Shown here one piece after another: positions 5,076 to 6,642 of a DNA stretch of 6,642 nucleotides. The stretch spans positions 1 to 6,642 of the forward strand of contig JAFYKS010000199.1 of assembly GCA_017537495.1 (NCBI GenBank), given 5' to 3'. Below the pieces are notes generated by a model. That model did no database searches. It worked only from the letters and a program-made list of their open reading frames with translations, and was not told where the DNA came from. The position numbers and the translations under genes were made by a program. How positions within the stretch are numbered: position 1 is the first letter of the stretch; each line of letters starts with the position of its first letter. The DNA comes from Bacillota bacterium. Its GTDB lineage: Bacteria > Bacillota > Clostridia > Peptostreptococcales > Anaerovoracaceae.

Positions 5076-5447
5076 ATTGCTGAAATAGGCCATATCCCAC
5101 AGAAGAAGATCCTCCGCCTTTTCCAGCAGCCGTCCACGGGAAAAGGCGGACAGACGACGGAACAGATGAAGGAGTTCCTGTTCGCCCTTCTCGACGGCAC
5201 GACGGCTGGAAATCTCGACGGCGATAAGTTCCGGATCTGTAACCAGCAAAGTCTCTACAGGCAGACCATATATCTGCGCCAGGCTGTACAGTATTTCCGG
5301 GTCCGGACACCGTTTGCCACTTTCGTACAGGGCCAGAACTGAACGGTCCATCTGGAGCTTCTGGGCCAGGAAAGCCTGACTGTAACCCCTGATTGTTCGA
5401 AGCTGCTTCAGATTGGCAGCCAGTTTCATCTGTGTTTCGTATTTCAT
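5058..5447 (-). CDS. XRE-family helix-turn-helix regulator (129 aa)
   Basis: A Cro/C1-type helix-turn-helix domain spans about 8-66: NLKQLRTIRGYSQAFLAQKL, then DRSVLALYESGKRCPDPEIL, then LAQIYGLPVETLL. The pattern (Q24-x3-LA in helix 2, Y41-ESG after helix 3, P50 opening helix 4) is canonical. The C-terminal half (86-118) is an amphipathic helix pair, ELLHLFRRLSAFSRGRLLEK, common in small phage-like or stand-alone XRE repressors and probably for dimerisation. GGGAGGAGA sits 6 bases before the ATG at 5447. It is transcribed divergently from another XRE gene at 5672, and its stop codon TGA (5060-5058) lies inside the terminator of the convergent ispE-gntR operon. Its target is unknown; autoregulation from the shared intergenic region is likely by analogy. 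Confidence 0.88.
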   Translation of the reverse strand: MKYETQMKLAANLKQLRTIRGYSQAFLAQKLQMDRSVLALYESGKRCPDPEILYSLAQIYGLPVETLLVTDPELIAVEISSRRAVEKGEQELLHLFRRLSAFSRGRLLEKAEDLLLWDMAYFSNKKGGQ

Positions 5448-5532
5448 GTAAAGTCTCCTCCCGGGAACGGACCATTTTCCAAACCCTCTTTTCTGTTTTA
5501 AGAGTGCAGAACGGGAACAAAACGTTGCATAA

Positions 5533-5560
5533 AAGATAAATTTTCGGCAAAATACGTCAT
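5533..5560 (-). promoter_or_regulatory. Candidate promoter of the leftward XRE gene
   Basis: On the minus strand ATGACG (5560-5555), a 16-bp spacer and TATCTT (5538-5533) match the sigma-A hexamers at 4 of 6 positions each. This would give a leader of about 80 bases. The 224-bp gap (5448-5671) also holds a CGGTAACCG near-palindrome (5610-5618) and two GCATAAAAG copies (5527-5535, 5643-5651); no convincing rightward promoter was found. Confidence 0.3.
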
Positions 5561-5671
5561 TTTTTAGCCTGACAGTTTGGAAATTAAACCTGTAGTTGGT
5601 GGTGTATTCCGGTAACCGTCAGTATCCTTTAAGAAAACAAAGGCATAAAAGGCAGAATATGGAGCTTTAAG

Positions 5672-6055
5672 ATGACGGGATACCACAATATGACGGAATA
5701 TACACTGAGAGAACTGGATATTAGAGAAATGGGGCGGCGTGTCCGCCTGCGCAGAGAACTGCTGGACTTGAGCAGGGATCAGCTGGCTGAGAAGATTGAT
5801 GTATCCGGTCAGTTTATTGCAGATATCGAATACGGTCATAAGGGAATGTCGATTCAGACTTTATATAAACTGAGTCAGGCAATGAATGTATCGGCCGATT
5901 ATTTTCTGGCCGGAAAGATCTATGGTGAAGACGACGAAGAGGCTATGCGTTTCCGGGAAGAAATCCGATCTACACTGGATAAATGCAATGCACAGCAGCT
6001 GAAGGGCGTCAGCCAGATTGTGCGTATCTTTGAAGATGGGACCAGGATGAAATAG
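5672..6055 (+). CDS. XRE-family helix-turn-helix regulator (127 aa), first gene of the ECF sigma operon
   Basis: A helix-turn-helix domain covers about 18-78: MGRRVRLRRELLDLSRDQLA, then KIDVSGQFIADIEYGHKGMS, then LYKLSQAMNVSADYFL. The fold positions are standard (Q37-LAEK in helix 2, IEYG at 52-55, helix 4 and 5 to Tyr77-Phe78). After it come an acidic stretch (EDDEE) and a C-terminal helix (92-121) likely for dimerisation. An unusual N-terminal extension of about 16 residues (MTGYHNMTEYTLRELD) precedes the domain. The start is supported by GGAG 7 bases upstream. The next gene, an ECF sigma factor, begins one base after the stop, so the two are translated together. Its partner genes suggest it regulates that sigma operon, but direct targets are not visible. 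Confidence 0.88.
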   Translation: MTGYHNMTEYTLRELDIREMGRRVRLRRELLDLSRDQLAEKIDVSGQFIADIEYGHKGMSIQTLYKLSQAMNVSADYFLAGKIYGEDDEEAMRFREEIRSTLDKCNAQQLKGVSQIVRIFEDGTRMK

Positions 6056-6056
6056 G

Positions 6057-6587
6057 GTGAACCAGAACGAATTTCTGGACAGACTGTATCAGCAGGAGGG
6101 TTCGCTGCGTGTCTATCTCCGGTTTTGCGGTGTTCCTCAGCAGGAGATTGACGAAGTACTGCAGGATGTGCTTCTCACAGCATGGCGCAGGAGTGAGACC
6201 CTGAAGGACCCTGAGTGTCTGGAATCATGGCTCCGCACCATCGCTCGAAGAAAAGCATCCGGACATCTGCGGAAGATGAAAAGCTACTGGAAGCGGAACT
6301 GGCCTTTCAGCAGCTACGAAGAGTCCAGGGAAGAAGCCGGTCTGCCTGTTCCGGATGAGTTGGTGTACCGGGAAATGGAATCCTTTTCGGAAACGGAACT
6401 CTATGATCTGGTAATGGACCTGGGTGAACCGCCGGCAAGCATTCTAATACTGCATTATGTCTTTCGGGAAACCTACGAAGAAATTGCTCAGATGCTGCAT
6501 ATACCGGTGGGTACCGCGCGCAGCATCGCCAGTCGGAGCCGGGAAAAACTGAAGAAAAAGATACTGGAAAGGAGGGCCTGCCGATGA
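6057..6587 (+). CDS. ECF-type (sigma-70 family) RNA polymerase sigma factor
   Basis: 176 aa, typical for ECF sigmas, which bind RNA polymerase core and redirect it to stress or envelope promoters. Region 2 spans about 8-75 with the expected QEIDEVLQDVLLTAW (29-43), then LESWLRTIARRKASGHLRK (55-73), which recognises and melts the -10. A variable linker (75-112) follows. Region 4 (about 113-170) has LGEPPASILILHYV (122-135), then TYEEIAQMLHIPVGTARSIA (139-158), then SREKLKKK, forming the -35-binding helix-turn-helix. The start is GTG at 6057, one base after the preceding stop, with AGGA 9 bases upstream; no other start fits region 2. The stop overlaps the following ATG (ATGA, 6584-6587). The target promoters cannot be read here, and no obvious GGAAC/CGTC-type autoregulated promoter was found upstream. 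Confidence 0.93.
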   Translation: MNQNEFLDRLYQQEGSLRVYLRFCGVPQQEIDEVLQDVLLTAWRRSETLKDPECLESWLRTIARRKASGHLRKMKSYWKRNWPFSSYEESREEAGLPVPDELVYREMESFSETELYDLVMDLGEPPASILILHYVFRETYEEIAQMLHIPVGTARSIASRSREKLKKKILERRACR

Positions 6588-6642
6588 AGACAGAAAGCAG
6601 TAATAAGCTGGACGAAAAGCTGAGTGAAGCGCTGAGCCGGGC
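6584..6642 (+). CDS. Start of a coupled gene, putative anti-sigma factor; 3' end outside the window
   Basis: Only 19 complete codons are present: ATG at 6584 overlaps the sigma stop (ATGA), with GGAGGG (6571-6576) 7 bases upstream inside the sigma gene. The visible peptide is charged and helical (MKTESSNK, then LDEKLSEALSR). A gene translationally coupled immediately after an ECF sigma usually encodes its anti-sigma factor, a membrane or zinc-binding protein that sequesters the sigma. That is inference from position; no diagnostic motif (HxxxCxxC or membrane helix) is within the window. Confidence 0.6.
   Translation, partial: MKTESSNKLDEKLSEALSR

Noticed and set aside
5525..5553. Rightward promoter TTGCAT-17-CAAAAT for the second XRE gene
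   Set aside because: Only 3 of 6 and 4 of 6 matches, and it overlaps the leftward promoter candidate; not strong enough to annotate.
5448..5671. Prophage or integrative element boundary suggested by divergent XRE genes (CI/Cro-like layout)
   Set aside because: No integrase, excisionase, attachment repeat or tRNA is in the window, and the neighbouring ECF sigma operon is not phage-like.

Overview
The window reads as a chromosomal, roughly GC-balanced stretch from a low-oxygen Bacillota. The best guess is a Negativicutes genome of the Acidaminococcus/Phascolarctobacterium kind. That rests on general resemblance (purine-rich ribosome binding sites, ispE followed by a GntR/FCD regulator, a small protein resembling the end of the anaerobic ribonucleotide reductase, a sodium-symporter-like C-terminus) and not on any database search. 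No rRNA, tRNA, CRISPR array, transposase or integrase was seen.

Left part (1-1334). The window opens with the last 42 codons of a membrane protein, probably a neurotransmitter:sodium symporter, closed by a strong hairpin terminator. Two minus-strand genes follow. A 92-aa protein resembles the extreme C-terminus of anaerobic ribonucleotide reductase NrdD but lacks its zinc cysteines, and upstream of it lies a CvpA-family membrane protein. A 16-bp palindrome with one mismatched pair sits directly against the -10 box of the small gene, and a perfect 16-bp palindrome sits in the cvpA promoter region. Both resemble the NrdR operator as I remember it.

Middle part (1337-3292). Divergent from cvpA is an unrecognised 165-aa protein. 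Next comes tadA (tRNA adenosine deaminase), whose best promoter would give an almost leaderless mRNA. Its stop codon overlaps (ATGA) the start of a secreted or anchored Ig-like protein with a methionine-rich membrane segment and a long lysine/alanine-rich tail.

Right-middle (3400-5075). ispE (MEP isoprenoid pathway kinase) and a GntR/FadR-type regulator form a two-gene operon ended by a textbook terminator. The second arm of that terminator also contains the stop codon of the convergent gene.

Right part (5058-6642). Two divergent XRE-type regulators face each other across a 224-bp intergenic region. The rightward one starts a tightly packed operon: XRE regulator, ECF sigma factor with a GTG start one base after the preceding stop, and the first 19 codons of a gene overlapping the sigma stop by ATGA. 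The last is in the usual position of an anti-sigma factor. No single dramatic new system is evident. The most promising leads are the NrdD-tail protein with its NrdR-like palindromes, the TadA-coupled membrane protein, and the XRE/ECF module.
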